Part shown: positions 40,891-50,120 of the stretch, one piece after another
Numbering within the stretch: position 1 is the first letter of the stretch
Layout: the number at the start of each line of letters is the position of its first letter
Assembly (NCBI GenBank): GCA_033344795.1
Contig: JAWPMS010000001.1
Coordinates: 1,984,001-2,048,000, forward strand
Direction of reading: 5' to 3'
From: SHLQ01 sp033344795
Lineage (GTDB): Bacteria > Actinomycetota > Acidimicrobiia > Acidimicrobiales > SHLQ01
Length of the DNA stretch: 64,000 bases
Position numbers and translations under genes: made by a program
Notes under the pieces: model-generated
Seen by the model: only the letters and a program-made list of their open reading frames with translations
What the model was told of the DNA's origin: nothing
The model's database searches: none

Positions 40891-42426
40891 ATGAAACGCA
40901 CACGACTTCTCGTGTTCATTCCCTCCTACATGGCAGAACGTCACATCGGGGGAGTGATCGATCGAATTCCCCGTGATCTCGGGGACGAGTTCGACGTCGA
41001 GGTGGCGGTCTTTGACGATGCTTCTCCGGACCGCACACCGGACGTTGCCATTCGTGCGCTTGACGCAGCCGACCTTCCGTATGTGGGCCGGGTGCTCGCG
41101 AACCCTCAGAACCAGGGATACGGCGGGAACCAAAAGCTCGGCTATCAGTACGCCGTCACCGCTGGCTTCGATGTTGTCGTCATGGTGCACGGTGATGGCC
41201 AATATCCACCGGAACAGATCCGGCGTATCACCCGATGTGCGATGGAACATGGCGCCGCATTTGGCTCACGATTCGCCACAGAAGGCACCGCGATCGAGGG
41301 TGGTATGCCTCGGTACAAGTTTCTCGGAAACCAGGTGCTCACGACCGTGCAGAACTCTGTGCTTGAGACCGAACTCACCGAGTTTCACAGCGGGTTTCGC
41401 GCTTATCGAACAGATGCACTTCGAGCCATCCCCTTCTCGCTCAACTCGAATGACTTCCACTTCGACACGGAGATCTTCATTCAGCTGATTCGCGCGGGGT
41501 ACACGATCGGCGAGATCGAGATTCCGACACGGTATGGCGACGAAGAGTGTCGCGTGAACGGAATCGACTACGCACGCAACGTGGTCTCGCAGAGTCTGCG
41601 ATCTCGCCTTCACGACATGGGGCTCTTCTATGAGCGCAAATTCGATGTACGAAACAGGGAAGGCCTGTACGAATCGAAGATCGACTTCGCGAGCCCTGCC
41701 TATGTGGCTCTGCAGAAGATCCCTCCGAAGTCGACGGTCCTCGATCTTGGAAGCTCCGATGGTCACCTCGCAAGGGCCCTTGCCGAGAAGGGTTGCCGCG
41801 TGATCGGCGTGGACCTCGACATGCCGAAGGACCCGTCAGCGTTTGCCGAGTTCATTCAGTACAACCTCGACAACGGTCTGCCCGAGATCGACGAGGACAT
41901 AGACGTCGTGGTGATGCTCGATGTGATCGAGCACCTGCGCTCGCCCGAAGACTTCGCCGAGGCCTTGGCAGACTTCTGCCGCACGCACAACGTGCTCCGA
42001 CTCCATGTCTCGAGCGGCAACGTGGCGTTCGCGGCACAACGTTTGATGCTGCTGCTCGGCCAGTTCAACTATGGCCCGCGAGGAATCCTCGACATGACGC
42101 ACACCCGGCTGTTCACGGGACGCACCCTGCGGCGTTTGTTCCGTCAATCAGGTTTTCTCATTAATGGCATCGAGGGGATCCCCGCACCATTTCCACTTGC
42201 GCTTGGGGATGGCCCGCGCTCGCGCATGCTGCTGCGAATGAACCAGCTTGCAATCAAGGTTCTCCCGCGTGTGTTCAGCTTTCAGTTCTTTGTTGACCTG
42301 CAGGCCCCGGCCGACCTCGATCAGTTGATCCGTCAGTCGCACCTACACGCAGGCGCGGCAACCGACACCCAACAGCCACCGCTGTCGATCGTTTCGAACA
42401 CCGATCCAGACTCCCTCGCAGCCTGA
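40891..42426 (+). CDS. Fusion of GT2 glycosyltransferase and SAM-dependent methyltransferase
   Basis: 511 residues. Residues 1-235 are a GT2 domain of the dolichyl-phosphate-mannose synthase type: VFIPSYMAERHIGGVIDRI, VFDDASPDRTPDVA, VMVHGDGQYPPEQI (DxD-like) and FHSGFRAYRTDALRAIPF. After a linker, residues 265-440 form a class I methyltransferase with VLDLGSSDGHLARALAEKG (SAM loop), VIGVDLD, and VVMLDVIEHLRSPEDF. The pairing suggests that glycan transfer and methylation of the same product are coupled. It stands alone on the plus strand. Confidence 0.88.
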   Translation: MKRTRLLVFIPSYMAERHIGGVIDRIPRDLGDEFDVEVAVFDDASPDRTPDVAIRALDAADLPYVGRVLANPQNQGYGGNQKLGYQYAVTAGFDVVVMVHGDGQYPPEQIRRITRCAMEHGAAFGSRFATEGTAIEGGMPRYKFLGNQVLTTVQNSVLETELTEFHSGFRAYRTDALRAIPFSLNSNDFHFDTEIFIQLIRAGYTIGEIEIPTRYGDEECRVNGIDYARNVVSQSLRSRLHDMGLFYERKFDVRNREGLYESKIDFASPAYVALQKIPPKSTVLDLGSSDGHLARALAEKGCRVIGVDLDMPKDPSAFAEFIQYNLDNGLPEIDEDIDVVVMLDVIEHLRSPEDFAEALADFCRTHNVLRLHVSSGNVAFAAQRLMLLLGQFNYGPRGILDMTHTRLFTGRTLRRLFRQSGFLINGIEGIPAPFPLALGDGPRSRMLLRMNQLAIKVLPRVFSFQFFVDLQAPADLDQLIRQSHLHAGAATDTQQPPLSIVSNTDPDSLAA

Positions 42427-42462
42427 CCTCGAAACCGTGGCGAGTCGGGCCATCGCGTTCGC

Positions 42463-43464
42463 TCAGATGGAGTCGTCGAAGATTCGTTTCGCGGACGTCA
42501 TGAAGTTTGTCAGCGCATCGTTCACATACCGGTCGGTGTCTTCGAACACCTGACCAGCTCGCTCGGAGAAGTTTCGTCCGGCGGTGGTGATGTCGGCTCG
42601 CGTGGAATGGGGATCGCCGACTCGATGGTAGTTGCCGTCGAGAATCTCGGCGTACGCCCCCGAGTCGACCCAGTTCCGCAGTTCGGCGACCCGGATGACC
42701 GGGAAGTCGTGGGATCGGCCGAGCGTGGCCATCAACCGGTAATAGGCCGATAGCCCATCGAGATTCCGGTACTCATCGGCCTGCTCGACGAACGCTTCGA
42801 GATTGAGCTGATCGCGCTGACCGCGAATGCCACCGGCGAGCACGGCGTGCATGCCCATCGCCGCATCGAGGTCCTGCACCGCAAGCAGGCCGGCGCGGTC
42901 GCAGCTGATCTCGGCCTTTCGACTCCACTCGAGCAGCGCAAGCGTGATCGGAATGATGGCCTGGCTGACGATCGGCATCACTCGACTCGACATATCGAGC
43001 AACAAGAAGAGCAACGTGCGGTAGAGCGAGTGCTCGCTCATGATGTGCCCAACCTCGTGGCCGAGAACAACTTCCATCTCTTCGGGTGATGCGAGCTCGA
43101 CGATGGTCGAGTTGAGGACGATGAACGGATGATCCATTCCCACCGCACCAGCGTTCGCCAGCGGTGTCTGGCTGATGTAGAGCGGAGGCACCTCCGTATC
43201 GAGGACCTCGCACACACGAACCAGAGCCTCGTGAATGCCTGGGTACTGCGCAGGGCCAACCCTGACAGCAGCGGCGGTGTAGATCGTCGCGATGTTTTTC
43301 TCGCCGAACATTCCAACGATCTTCTTCAGGAGGCCGTCGAAGCCGGGAATCTGCTGAAGGGAGGCAAGCGCTGCTCGGTCGGTCGGGTGTTCCCAGGCGA
43401 TTGGACTGATCGCGTCGAGTATCAGCCGACCAGACGGATGAAGGTCCAGAGCGGTTGAGCTCAC
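42463..43464 (-). CDS. M48-family metalloprotease
   Basis: 333 residues. The zinc motif HEVGH is in EVVLGHEVGHIMSEH, with the third ligand downstream in the ISCDRAGLLAVQD helix (E/D region typical of M48). TLLFLLLDMSSRVMPIVSQAIIPITLALLEW is hydrophobic and may embed in or cross the membrane. There is no signal peptide. It begins with GTG overlapping the end of the small membrane protein gene (GTGA). Relatives include HtpX and the Ste24-like proteases that act on membrane proteins. Confidence 0.86.
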   Translation of the reverse strand: MSSTALDLHPSGRLILDAISPIAWEHPTDRAALASLQQIPGFDGLLKKIVGMFGEKNIATIYTAAAVRVGPAQYPGIHEALVRVCEVLDTEVPPLYISQTPLANAGAVGMDHPFIVLNSTIVELASPEEMEVVLGHEVGHIMSEHSLYRTLLFLLLDMSSRVMPIVSQAIIPITLALLEWSRKAEISCDRAGLLAVQDLDAAMGMHAVLAGGIRGQRDQLNLEAFVEQADEYRNLDGLSAYYRLMATLGRSHDFPVIRVAELRNWVDSGAYAEILDGNYHRVGDPHSTRADITTAGRNFSERAGQVFEDTDRYVNDALTNFMTSAKRIFDDSI

Positions 43465-43655
43465 TGACTCGAGCCGAACTGGCTACGGAAGACCAGATAG
43501 CCGCCACCGACGATGGCCAGCAAGCCCACGATGAAGCTCATCGGGCCGAGAATCCCGCCGATGAACCAGATCTTGCCGATCACGGGTCGAACGAGAAAGA
43601 ACAGGATGAGTCCTACTACGAGAAGAGATGCGCCGGGTCGTTTGAGAGTCGCCAT
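43461..43655 (-). CDS. Small two-span membrane protein
   Basis: 64 residues with two hydrophobic segments (about 9-25 and 32-54, SLLVVGLILFFLVRPVIGKI and LGPMSFIVGLLAIVGGGYLVF). I do not recognise a family. The gene overlaps the M48 protease gene, so it may be a partner or modulator of the protease. The start at 43655 was chosen because further upstream the frame enters the promoter region of the divergent amidase. Confidence 0.65.
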   Translation of the reverse strand: MATLKRPGASLLVVGLILFFLVRPVIGKIWFIGGILGPMSFIVGLLAIVGGGYLVFRSQFGSSQ

Positions 43656-43710
43656 GACCGAATAGTACCGTTCGACGCTGATTTGTGAAGACCCACTTCG
43701 GAGTGGCGAT

Positions 43711-44775
43711 GTGCAATCGTGTGCTGTGCGCACTCGGACCGCTTTGCTCCTGGGGATCCTCTTTCTTGGATCTTGCGCCGCAGCTGAAGGCCCGGATCAG
43801 GCGCAGGTCGAAGAGACGGCGGCGCGAAACGTGGTCGAATTGACGACCACCACCACGACCACAACGACCACCACTCCCACGACCACCACCACGACCCTCG
43901 CCCCGCCGCTCGACCTCGACGGTGTGCCTCGAGTGATGCGCACGAGCACCGACGTCATCGTTCCTGTTCTTGCAGAGGTGCCGGAGGGGCATCTCGTCCG
44001 AACCACCTGTCAAGAGACCACGATCATCGTTGATGGCGACACCGAAGAGCGAGTACATGTCGTCCTCGATCCCGGCCACGGCGGGCGCGAACCCGGCGCG
44101 GTCACGTCGGATGGCGTCGCCGAGAAGGATGTGAACCTGCAGACTGCACTCCTCGCCGAGGAGCGGCTCGAGGCATTGGGATTCGAAGTCACGCTCACCC
44201 GCTACAACGACATTCGCATCCCGCTCGTCACCAGGGTCGAGATAGCGGATCGCCTCGATGCGGCGCTGTTGGTCTCCATCCATCACCAGGGGACCGACAC
44301 CAACGTTCCCCGGTCGGACACGCCAGGTACGGAGGTGTACTACCAGCAGACCTCGGCTGAATCGAAGCGGTTCGCTGGATTGTTGGTCGAGGAGTCACGC
44401 CGCGCGCTCGGGAAGTTCGACATCGAATGGTTTGCCGGAACCGATGCCGGCGCGACGTTCCGCCCGCACCGTGACACCGGTGAAGACTTCTATGGCATGG
44501 TGCGGCTCCCCGAGACCCCGGCGGTGCTGGCGGAGATGGCCTTCTTGGGCAACGAAGCAGAGGTTGACCTCATGCGGAGCGGCGAGCTGCAGAGTGCCGA
44601 AGCTCAGGCAATAGCGACCGCAGTGCTGCGTTGGTTCACGACCGACGATCCGGGATCGGGCTTCGTCGAGCCCAGTTTTGGTCTGCGGTCATCGGGCGGA
44701 GGAGGAGGACTCGACGGATGCGCCGATCCTGACTTTGGGGAGACGGTCGAGCGCGCCGAAGAGCTGGACGAGTAG
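43711..44775 (+). CDS. N-acetylmuramoyl-L-alanine amidase (Amidase_3), exported lipoprotein
   Basis: 354 residues, GTG start with GGAG seven bases upstream. A lipobox (LGSC, near residue 22) is followed by a Thr-rich stalk to about residue 65. The catalytic domain (110-310) has VVLDPGHGGREPGA (first zinc histidine), the glutamate in VAEKDVNLQ, VSIHHQG (second histidine) and VLAEMAFLGN (catalytic glutamate). It cuts the amide between MurNAc and L-alanine in peptidoglycan. The tail after 315 is Gly-rich and acidic. Confidence 0.9.
   Translation: MQSCAVRTRTALLLGILFLGSCAAAEGPDQAQVEETAARNVVELTTTTTTTTTTTPTTTTTTLAPPLDLDGVPRVMRTSTDVIVPVLAEVPEGHLVRTTCQETTIIVDGDTEERVHVVLDPGHGGREPGAVTSDGVAEKDVNLQTALLAEERLEALGFEVTLTRYNDIRIPLVTRVEIADRLDAALLVSIHHQGTDTNVPRSDTPGTEVYYQQTSAESKRFAGLLVEESRRALGKFDIEWFAGTDAGATFRPHRDTGEDFYGMVRLPETPAVLAEMAFLGNEAEVDLMRSGELQSAEAQAIATAVLRWFTTDDPGSGFVEPSFGLRSSGGGGGLDGCADPDFGETVERAEELDE
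43843..43896 (+). repeat. ACC/ACG codon repeat encoding a polythreonine stalk
   Basis: Eighteen triplets: eleven threonine codons, one proline codon, then six threonine codons, nearly all ACC or ACG. It forms the stalk between the lipid anchor and the amidase domain. Such triplet runs can change length by slippage without breaking frame. Confidence 0.8.
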
Positions 44776-44843
44776 AGATTTTTCCTGGTCTGGCCGCGTT
44801 CTGAATCGTTCGGACGAAGAACAGCAGCCGCTAACGTGGCCGG

Positions 44844-45758
44844 ATGGTTCACGTATATGGTTCTCCCGCCTATGCGCGAACGCTGAGCCACTACGGAACG
44901 GCAGTGGAGCTCCACAATGCGGGCGGTTGTGTCTTTCATCGGCCGATTCTGGGAAGTGACCGCCATGACCTCGTCGGGCCATACCCCTGGGCAGAATTCG
45001 ACGACTGGTCGGCGGTGCGAGCCGATCTTGATCGGTCATTGGGACTCGACGTCTTGCCGGTGAGCGCTGTGCTCGTCGTGAGTCCCACATCCGGCGTAGA
45101 TCGCGAGACCCTGCGTCGCAACTTTCCCGATCATCTAGTTGAGTTCAAACAGCATTATCTCGTGGATCTTTCGATCGATCTCCAATCTCGATTCCGATCG
45201 AGTCACCGACGAAAGATGCGGCGAGCAGCCACCGGTGTAACGGTCGAGCCAATCGTGGTGATGTCGTCATTCGCCCCATCGTGGGTGGAGCTGTATTCGC
45301 ATCTCATGGATCGCCATCAGATCGAGGGCGTCGCCCGGTTCCCGCCCGAATCGCTACGCCAGCAGCTCGAGCTTCCGGGGTCGATGGCGTTTGCTGCAGT
45401 CGACGGGGACCTGGTCTTGGGGGCCATCACGTTCATGGTCTCGGGAACAACCGCGGCCTATCACCTCGGTGCGTACAGCCCCGCGGGGTATGAGCGCGAG
45501 GTCGCATTCGCCCTCTTCCCCGCAGCGTTCGAGTACCTCCGTGACATCGGTGTCCGCATCGTAAACCTCGGTGGTGGAGCTGGGCTCGCGAGCGCCCGAG
45601 ACGACGGGCTCACCCAATTCAAGCGAGGGTGGTCGACTCGATCCGAAGCGTCGTTGCTGTGCGGTCGAATCATCGACCGCGAGGCCTACTCGTCTCTGAG
45701 CGCCGACGCCGGCGACTCGACGTACTTTCCGCGGTATCGGACCCCGGTGCGCCAATGA
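44844..45758 (+). CDS. FemAB/GNAT-like acyltransferase
   Basis: 304 residues with a pair of GNAT-like halves. LVDLSIDLQSRFRSSHRRKMRRA resembles the FemAB/BioF2-type acyltransferase core, and AFAAVDGDLVLGAITFMVSGTTAAYHLGAYS followed by LGGGAGLASARDDGLTQFKRGW is the second acyl-carrier-side motif. Relatives transfer amino acids or acyl groups in peptidoglycan or exopolysaccharide modification. It heads a plus-strand run of overlapping genes to 49980. Confidence 0.75.
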   Translation: MVHVYGSPAYARTLSHYGTAVELHNAGGCVFHRPILGSDRHDLVGPYPWAEFDDWSAVRADLDRSLGLDVLPVSAVLVVSPTSGVDRETLRRNFPDHLVEFKQHYLVDLSIDLQSRFRSSHRRKMRRAATGVTVEPIVVMSSFAPSWVELYSHLMDRHQIEGVARFPPESLRQQLELPGSMAFAAVDGDLVLGAITFMVSGTTAAYHLGAYSPAGYEREVAFALFPAAFEYLRDIGVRIVNLGGGAGLASARDDGLTQFKRGWSTRSEASLLCGRIIDREAYSSLSADAGDSTYFPRYRTPVRQ

Positions 45759-46390
45759 CGACACCTCGATATCGAACGATCGTCGATCACTACGAACAAT
45801 GCTTCGAGACACACGGACCGGGGCACCTCGGCGTCGACTGGCCGAATGCTGAGGATGCAGACGTTCGCTACGCGGTGATGCTCGGCATCGCGAGTGGTCC
45901 GTCGTCCGTGCTCGACTTCGGTTGCGGAAGCGGAGGAATGCTCGACTACATGCAACGACAGGATCCTCGATTCGACAACCTCGACTATCGCGGCCACGAC
46001 CTGTCTTCGATGTACATCGAGTACTGCCGACGCAAGTATCCCGAGGTTGTGTTCACATGCGGAGACGTGCTCGACGGATTCGTGCTCGAACCGGCCGACT
46101 TCATCGTCGCGAACGGCGTCTTCACCGAGAAGCTCGACCTCACACAAGAAGAAATGCTCGAGTTTCTCTGGAGCATGCTGTCGGTGTTGTTCGATTCGGC
46201 TCGGCGTGGAGTGGCGTTCAACGTCATGTCGACGAAGGTGGAGTGGGAACGAGAAGACCTGTTTCATCTCGAGGCCGACCTCGTGCGCCAGTTCGCCTCG
46301 GACACTCTGGGTGCATCGTGCCAGATCGTCGAGGATTATGGCCTCTACGAGTACACGGTCTACCTCTACCGGGATCAGGAGCAACGATGA
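45755..46390 (+). CDS. Class I SAM-dependent methyltransferase
   Basis: 211 residues. The SAM-binding motif I is VLDFGCGSGGMLDYM, followed by YRGHDLSSMYIEYCRRKYP (acidic residue after strand 2), FTCGDVLDGF and FIVANGVFTEKLD. The ATGA overlap with the FemAB-like gene fixes the start. It probably methylates an activated sugar or glycan in this pathway; the target is unknown. Confidence 0.85.
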   Translation: MTTPRYRTIVDHYEQCFETHGPGHLGVDWPNAEDADVRYAVMLGIASGPSSVLDFGCGSGGMLDYMQRQDPRFDNLDYRGHDLSSMYIEYCRRKYPEVVFTCGDVLDGFVLEPADFIVANGVFTEKLDLTQEEMLEFLWSMLSVLFDSARRGVAFNVMSTKVEWEREDLFHLEADLVRQFASDTLGASCQIVEDYGLYEYTVYLYRDQEQR

Positions 46391-47052
46391 GTGGTTCTTC
46401 GCGCGTGGTCATCTTCGGGACTTCGGACTTTGCCTCGCTCGCGCACTTCTACCTGAAGCACGACACCGAGCACGAGGTCATTGGCTTCTCGGTCCACGAG
46501 CGTTATCTGTCGGCTCCTACGTTCGAGGGACAGCCGGTTGTCGCCTTCGAGGAGTTGGAGGAACACTACTCCCGCGACGACGTGTGTCTGTTTGCGCCGA
46601 TGTCTCCCAGTCGGGCGAATCAAGACCGCGAGGCGGTTTTTGATGAGGCGACCGAACGCGGATGGCGCTTCATCTCGTACGTCAGCAGCAAGGCCACGAC
46701 GTTCTCAGATCTACAGCATGGTCCAAACTGCTTTGTGCTCGAGGACAACACCATCCAGCCCTACGTTCGCATCGGGAAGAACGTGGTGCTCTGGAGCGGC
46801 AATCACATCGGGCACCACTCATCGATCGGCGATCATGCCTTTGTGTCATCGCACGTAGTCGTGTCGGGGCATTGCACGATCGGGGAGAATGTCTACCTCG
46901 GCGTCAATTCGACACTGCGTGACGCAACGACAATCGGGCGTGGCGCAGTCGTCGGAATGGGCGCGAACGTCGTCCGCGACGTCGCTGCTGGCACGGTCAA
47001 CGTTGGCAACCCAGCACGGCCGATCGAGGCCGATCCACGGAACGCGACGTGA
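46387..47052 (+). CDS. NeuD-like hexapeptide-repeat acyltransferase
   Basis: 221 residues. An N-terminal nucleotide-sugar-binding-like domain (VVIFGTSDFASLAHFYLK) is followed by a left-handed beta helix of isoleucine-patch repeats: VLEDNTIQPYVRIGKNVVL, GNHIGHHSSIGDHAFVSSHVVVSG, CTIGENVYLGVNSTLRDATTIG. The histidine in the GHH turn is the usual catalytic base. Relatives acetylate sialic-acid-like or amino sugars. Start and end overlap neighbours. Confidence 0.83.
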   Translation: MSGSSRVVIFGTSDFASLAHFYLKHDTEHEVIGFSVHERYLSAPTFEGQPVVAFEELEEHYSRDDVCLFAPMSPSRANQDREAVFDEATERGWRFISYVSSKATTFSDLQHGPNCFVLEDNTIQPYVRIGKNVVLWSGNHIGHHSSIGDHAFVSSHVVVSGHCTIGENVYLGVNSTLRDATTIGRGAVVGMGANVVRDVAAGTVNVGNPARPIEADPRNAT

Positions 47053-47969
47053 TTGTAGGCAGGCGCGTCATCACGCCTGATCAGCTTGGTTCAGCCGTGG
47101 TCTCACATGCGACCATGCCCACACCGATCCTTCACGACGGTCGCGTTCGGGTCTTTCTCTCTGGCCGCGATGCTGCGGGCAGAAGCCTTCCGTTCTGGGT
47201 CGATCTTGATTCCGACGATCTCTCGGTCCTCGATCGAAGTTCCGCGGCGCTCTTCTCACTCGGTGCGCCGGGAACGTTTGACGAGGACGGGGTGATGCCT
47301 TCCTCGGTGGTCCGCCGCAAGGACGGCTCGCTTCTGATGTATTACGTCGGTTGGAACCGGTCGAGCGGTTCGGTTCCCTATCGCGTGGCGATCGGGTGTG
47401 CAGAGAGTGAAGACGGCCAGAGTTTTCGACGGATCTCGAATGGTCCGGTGCTCGACCGGACTTCAATGGACCCGATCTTCGTGACGACGCCGTTCGTCGT
47501 GTCCGAACCGTGGACGATGTGGTACTCGACATGCACTCGTTGGGAAACCGTCGACGGGCGACTCGAGCCGTTCTACGGATTGGCGAGAGCGACGTCTCCG
47601 GATGGGACGAGTTGGTTTGCTCGCACGCAGGTCGAAACGAGCCTTGACGCAGACGCGATCGCGCGACCCGCGATCCTGGAGTCTGACGACGGCCAACTGA
47701 TCCTGTTCTGTCATCGACGAGCTGAGGGATATCGCATACAGCCCGAGGCGTCGTACAAGCTGGCGCTCGGCAGACTCGGGGCAGATCGTGTTGAGACCGT
47801 CGTCGACGATCTGAAGATCGATGACGGCGGACTCTCAACGGAGATGTGTTGCTACCCTGCGACGCTCCGCATAAAGGGTCGGACGCTCCTTCTCTACAAT
47901 GGTGATGGTTTTGGGCACAGCGGTGTCGGAGCGGCGTGGATCGACGACCTGGACGTGTGGTCGAAATGA
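47049..47969 (+). CDS. Five-bladed beta-propeller, GH43/glycosidase-like protein
   Basis: 306 residues, GTG start in a GTGA overlap. There are repeated strand patterns typical of the glycosidase-like propeller: HATMPTPILHDGRVRVFLSGRD, GVMPSSVVRRKDGSLLMYYVG, PYRVAIGCAESEDGQSFRRI, TMWYSTCTRWE, ARATSPDGTSWFART and RPAILESDDGQLILFCHRR. The catalytic acids of GH43 cannot be placed with confidence. It has no signal peptide, so it likely acts in the cytoplasm on a precursor, or is a binding protein. Confidence 0.65.
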   Translation: MIVGRRVITPDQLGSAVVSHATMPTPILHDGRVRVFLSGRDAAGRSLPFWVDLDSDDLSVLDRSSAALFSLGAPGTFDEDGVMPSSVVRRKDGSLLMYYVGWNRSSGSVPYRVAIGCAESEDGQSFRRISNGPVLDRTSMDPIFVTTPFVVSEPWTMWYSTCTRWETVDGRLEPFYGLARATSPDGTSWFARTQVETSLDADAIARPAILESDDGQLILFCHRRAEGYRIQPEASYKLALGRLGADRVETVVDDLKIDDGGLSTEMCCYPATLRIKGRTLLLYNGDGFGHSGVGAAWIDDLDVWSK

Positions 47970-48931
47970 CGTCCGTCGTGGTTCGCATTCCGATCAGTCC
48001 ATCTCCGAACTATCTGAACCGCTCGGTTCTCCTTGCGCACTCTGCGAAACGTGCGGGCGGCGAGCTTGCATCCGCGCGCATCCAGGCGTTTGTGAGTCCC
48101 GATCGTCCCGCTCCGCCCAGGCAGTGGGTCGATCACGCGGTGGCGTCGGGGCTGGAGTGGAATGGCGTGCCCGCAGACCGGTTTGCGGAACATTCCTACG
48201 GTGCAACCGGCATCGAACGGTTCATGTCGCCGGTCGATGCCGACGTTCTTGTGCTCGCCGACGCAGACCTCATCTTCACGGGATCGCTCGACGATGCAAT
48301 CGAACGAAGCCGATCGGAGGGGGTGCTTCTCGGGGTCACCGCGTACCGGTCTCCGTTCGTGCAGAAGAGCTTCGGTCCTCGAGTATCTGAGGACCGTCGA
48401 ACGTGTTGGAAGCTGTTGTTCGACGCAGTCGGGGTGGAAACCCCAGAGTTCACGTCAACCCATCCTTCGGCGTACGAGCAAGAATGGGAGCCCGACGTTG
48501 CCCAATGTCCGCCGTACTTCAACTACGGCATGCTGGTGATGCCACCCGCTGTTGGTGCCAGATTGGGTTCCACTCTCTATGAAGAGCATCGAAGAATCAC
48601 CACACACTTTCGTGGCGCACATTCAGGTCAGCTCGCGTTGGCGACGGCGCTGGCGCGCAAGGCCATAGGTTCTGGTGAATTGCCAATTCGTTTCAACTTC
48701 CCCAACCAAGAGCCATACGTCGACGCGTATCCAGGTGACTATGGGGACGTGCGGGTCCTCCACTACATGAGCCCCGGCCACTTCGACAAGGAGACCGACC
48801 TGGACTCGATGGTCTCGATCGAGGCATGGCTCGGGTCGACACCCAAGAATCGAGTTCATGCTCGACTCGCGGAGGAGCTCCACGATGCCAATGAAGTGCT
48901 TGCTGCCTGCCCGTGGAATACGCCTTCATGA
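47966..48931 (+). CDS. Glycosyltransferase-like protein (GT-A type)
   Basis: 321 residues. The clearest motif is the DxD-like VDADVLVLADADLIFTGSLDDAI, with metal- and nucleotide-sugar-binding aspartates. A later PPYFNYGMLVMPP segment and a His-containing HYMSPGHFDKET near the C-terminus resemble GT8-like or related retaining enzymes. I cannot name the family firmly. It overlaps both neighbours in the run (ATGA). Confidence 0.65.
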   Translation: MTSVVVRIPISPSPNYLNRSVLLAHSAKRAGGELASARIQAFVSPDRPAPPRQWVDHAVASGLEWNGVPADRFAEHSYGATGIERFMSPVDADVLVLADADLIFTGSLDDAIERSRSEGVLLGVTAYRSPFVQKSFGPRVSEDRRTCWKLLFDAVGVETPEFTSTHPSAYEQEWEPDVAQCPPYFNYGMLVMPPAVGARLGSTLYEEHRRITTHFRGAHSGQLALATALARKAIGSGELPIRFNFPNQEPYVDAYPGDYGDVRVLHYMSPGHFDKETDLDSMVSIEAWLGSTPKNRVHARLAEELHDANEVLAACPWNTPS

Positions 48932-49980
48932 CCAGCGCCCGACCGATCCCGTGGGTTGCGGACAAACGTGTGAATTGGGAGCGGGTCCAGGCGCTGCTGG
49001 ACGAGAGCGCTGCACAGAATCACTGGTCCAATTTCGGTCCAGTGTCTCGTCGTCTCGAACAGCGAATCGCCGAGTTGCTCAACGTCGACGCTGGGTTCGC
49101 AGTCGTCGCAACTTCATCGGGTACCGCCGCACTCGATGCGGTCTCGGCTCTCGAGGAACACAAACGCGGTCAGCCGCCTCGATGGGCGGTGTCCTCGTTC
49201 GGCTTTCACTGCACGAATCTTGGACCATTCCGTCATGCGGAGATTCTCGATTGTGATGCCGAAGCCATCCTCGACCTCGCTGTCGCCCGGGTGATCGTCG
49301 ACCGCTTCGATTCGATCGTTATGACCAACGTGTTCGGCACCGTCGCCGATCTGTCGCCGTACATCGATTTCGCCCGCGAGGAGGACAAGATGCTCGTCGT
49401 CGATGCGGCGGCGTCGTTCGACTCTTCTCACCGGCGGTCGCTCGGCCAACGACAACCACTTGAAACCTTAAGCTTTCATCACACCAAACCGTGGGGCTTT
49501 GGCGAGGGTGGTGCGCTCATCGTCCCGAAGGAGGACGCGAGCCTGGCCCGCTCCGTCGTCAACTTCGGCCTGGTCTCCAACAGGCCAGTGGCGTCCGTAG
49601 CTACCAACGCCAAGATGTCGGACATTGCTGCAGCGTTCATCTTGAGCTGGCTCGAAGACATCGACGTGCTACGCGAACAGACGACTGAACAATTTCATCG
49701 GATCGCGAGGCTCGCCGTCGATCAGGGTTGGCGAGTCCTGGGAGGCGCCAATCGGTCGGCTGACCATGGTGTGCCCGCATGTGTCCCACTCGTAGCCCCT
49801 CACGGAGTCGCCCTTGAATCGCGCGACGACGCGCCTTTGGTCTTTCGCAAATACTACGAACCGCTCGGGCCAACGCCGGTGGCTCACGAGCTCTTCATCC
49901 GGATGTTGAACGTGCCATGTCATCCCGACGTCGGAGTGCTCACCGACGGCGAGCTTCGCCAGAGCCTGTCGCTGACGTGA
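48928..49980 (+). CDS. DegT/DnrJ/EryC1-family sugar aminotransferase
   Basis: 350 residues. PLP motifs: SSGTAALDAVSAL (phosphate region), VVDAAASFDS with the ring-binding aspartate D159, and SFHHTKPWGFGEGGA with the Schiff-base lysine K187. These enzymes put an amino group on nucleotide-linked keto sugars. The ATGA overlap with the preceding stop supports ATG 48928; a GTG at 48913 is the alternative. Its amino sugar could be the substrate for the NeuD-like acetyltransferase upstream. Confidence 0.87.
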   Translation: MTSARPIPWVADKRVNWERVQALLDESAAQNHWSNFGPVSRRLEQRIAELLNVDAGFAVVATSSGTAALDAVSALEEHKRGQPPRWAVSSFGFHCTNLGPFRHAEILDCDAEAILDLAVARVIVDRFDSIVMTNVFGTVADLSPYIDFAREEDKMLVVDAAASFDSSHRRSLGQRQPLETLSFHHTKPWGFGEGGALIVPKEDASLARSVVNFGLVSNRPVASVATNAKMSDIAAAFILSWLEDIDVLREQTTEQFHRIARLAVDQGWRVLGGANRSADHGVPACVPLVAPHGVALESRDDAPLVFRKYYEPLGPTPVAHELFIRMLNVPCHPDVGVLTDGELRQSLSLT

Positions 49981-50120
49981 ACAGGCGGCGCTGATCGCCG
50001 ATCAACGCCGACGCACTGATATCGTCGGCCGCGCATGCGACAGTCGATAGATCATCATCGTCAACACCGCGGGCGTCACGATCGCGCAGCAGTGTCGGCT
50101 GGCCCGCCCGGTGCTAGGTC

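Noticed and set aside
43843..43896. Triplet run as a CRISPR or tandem-repeat array
   Set aside because: It is a threonine codon run in the amidase stalk; no spacer structure exists.
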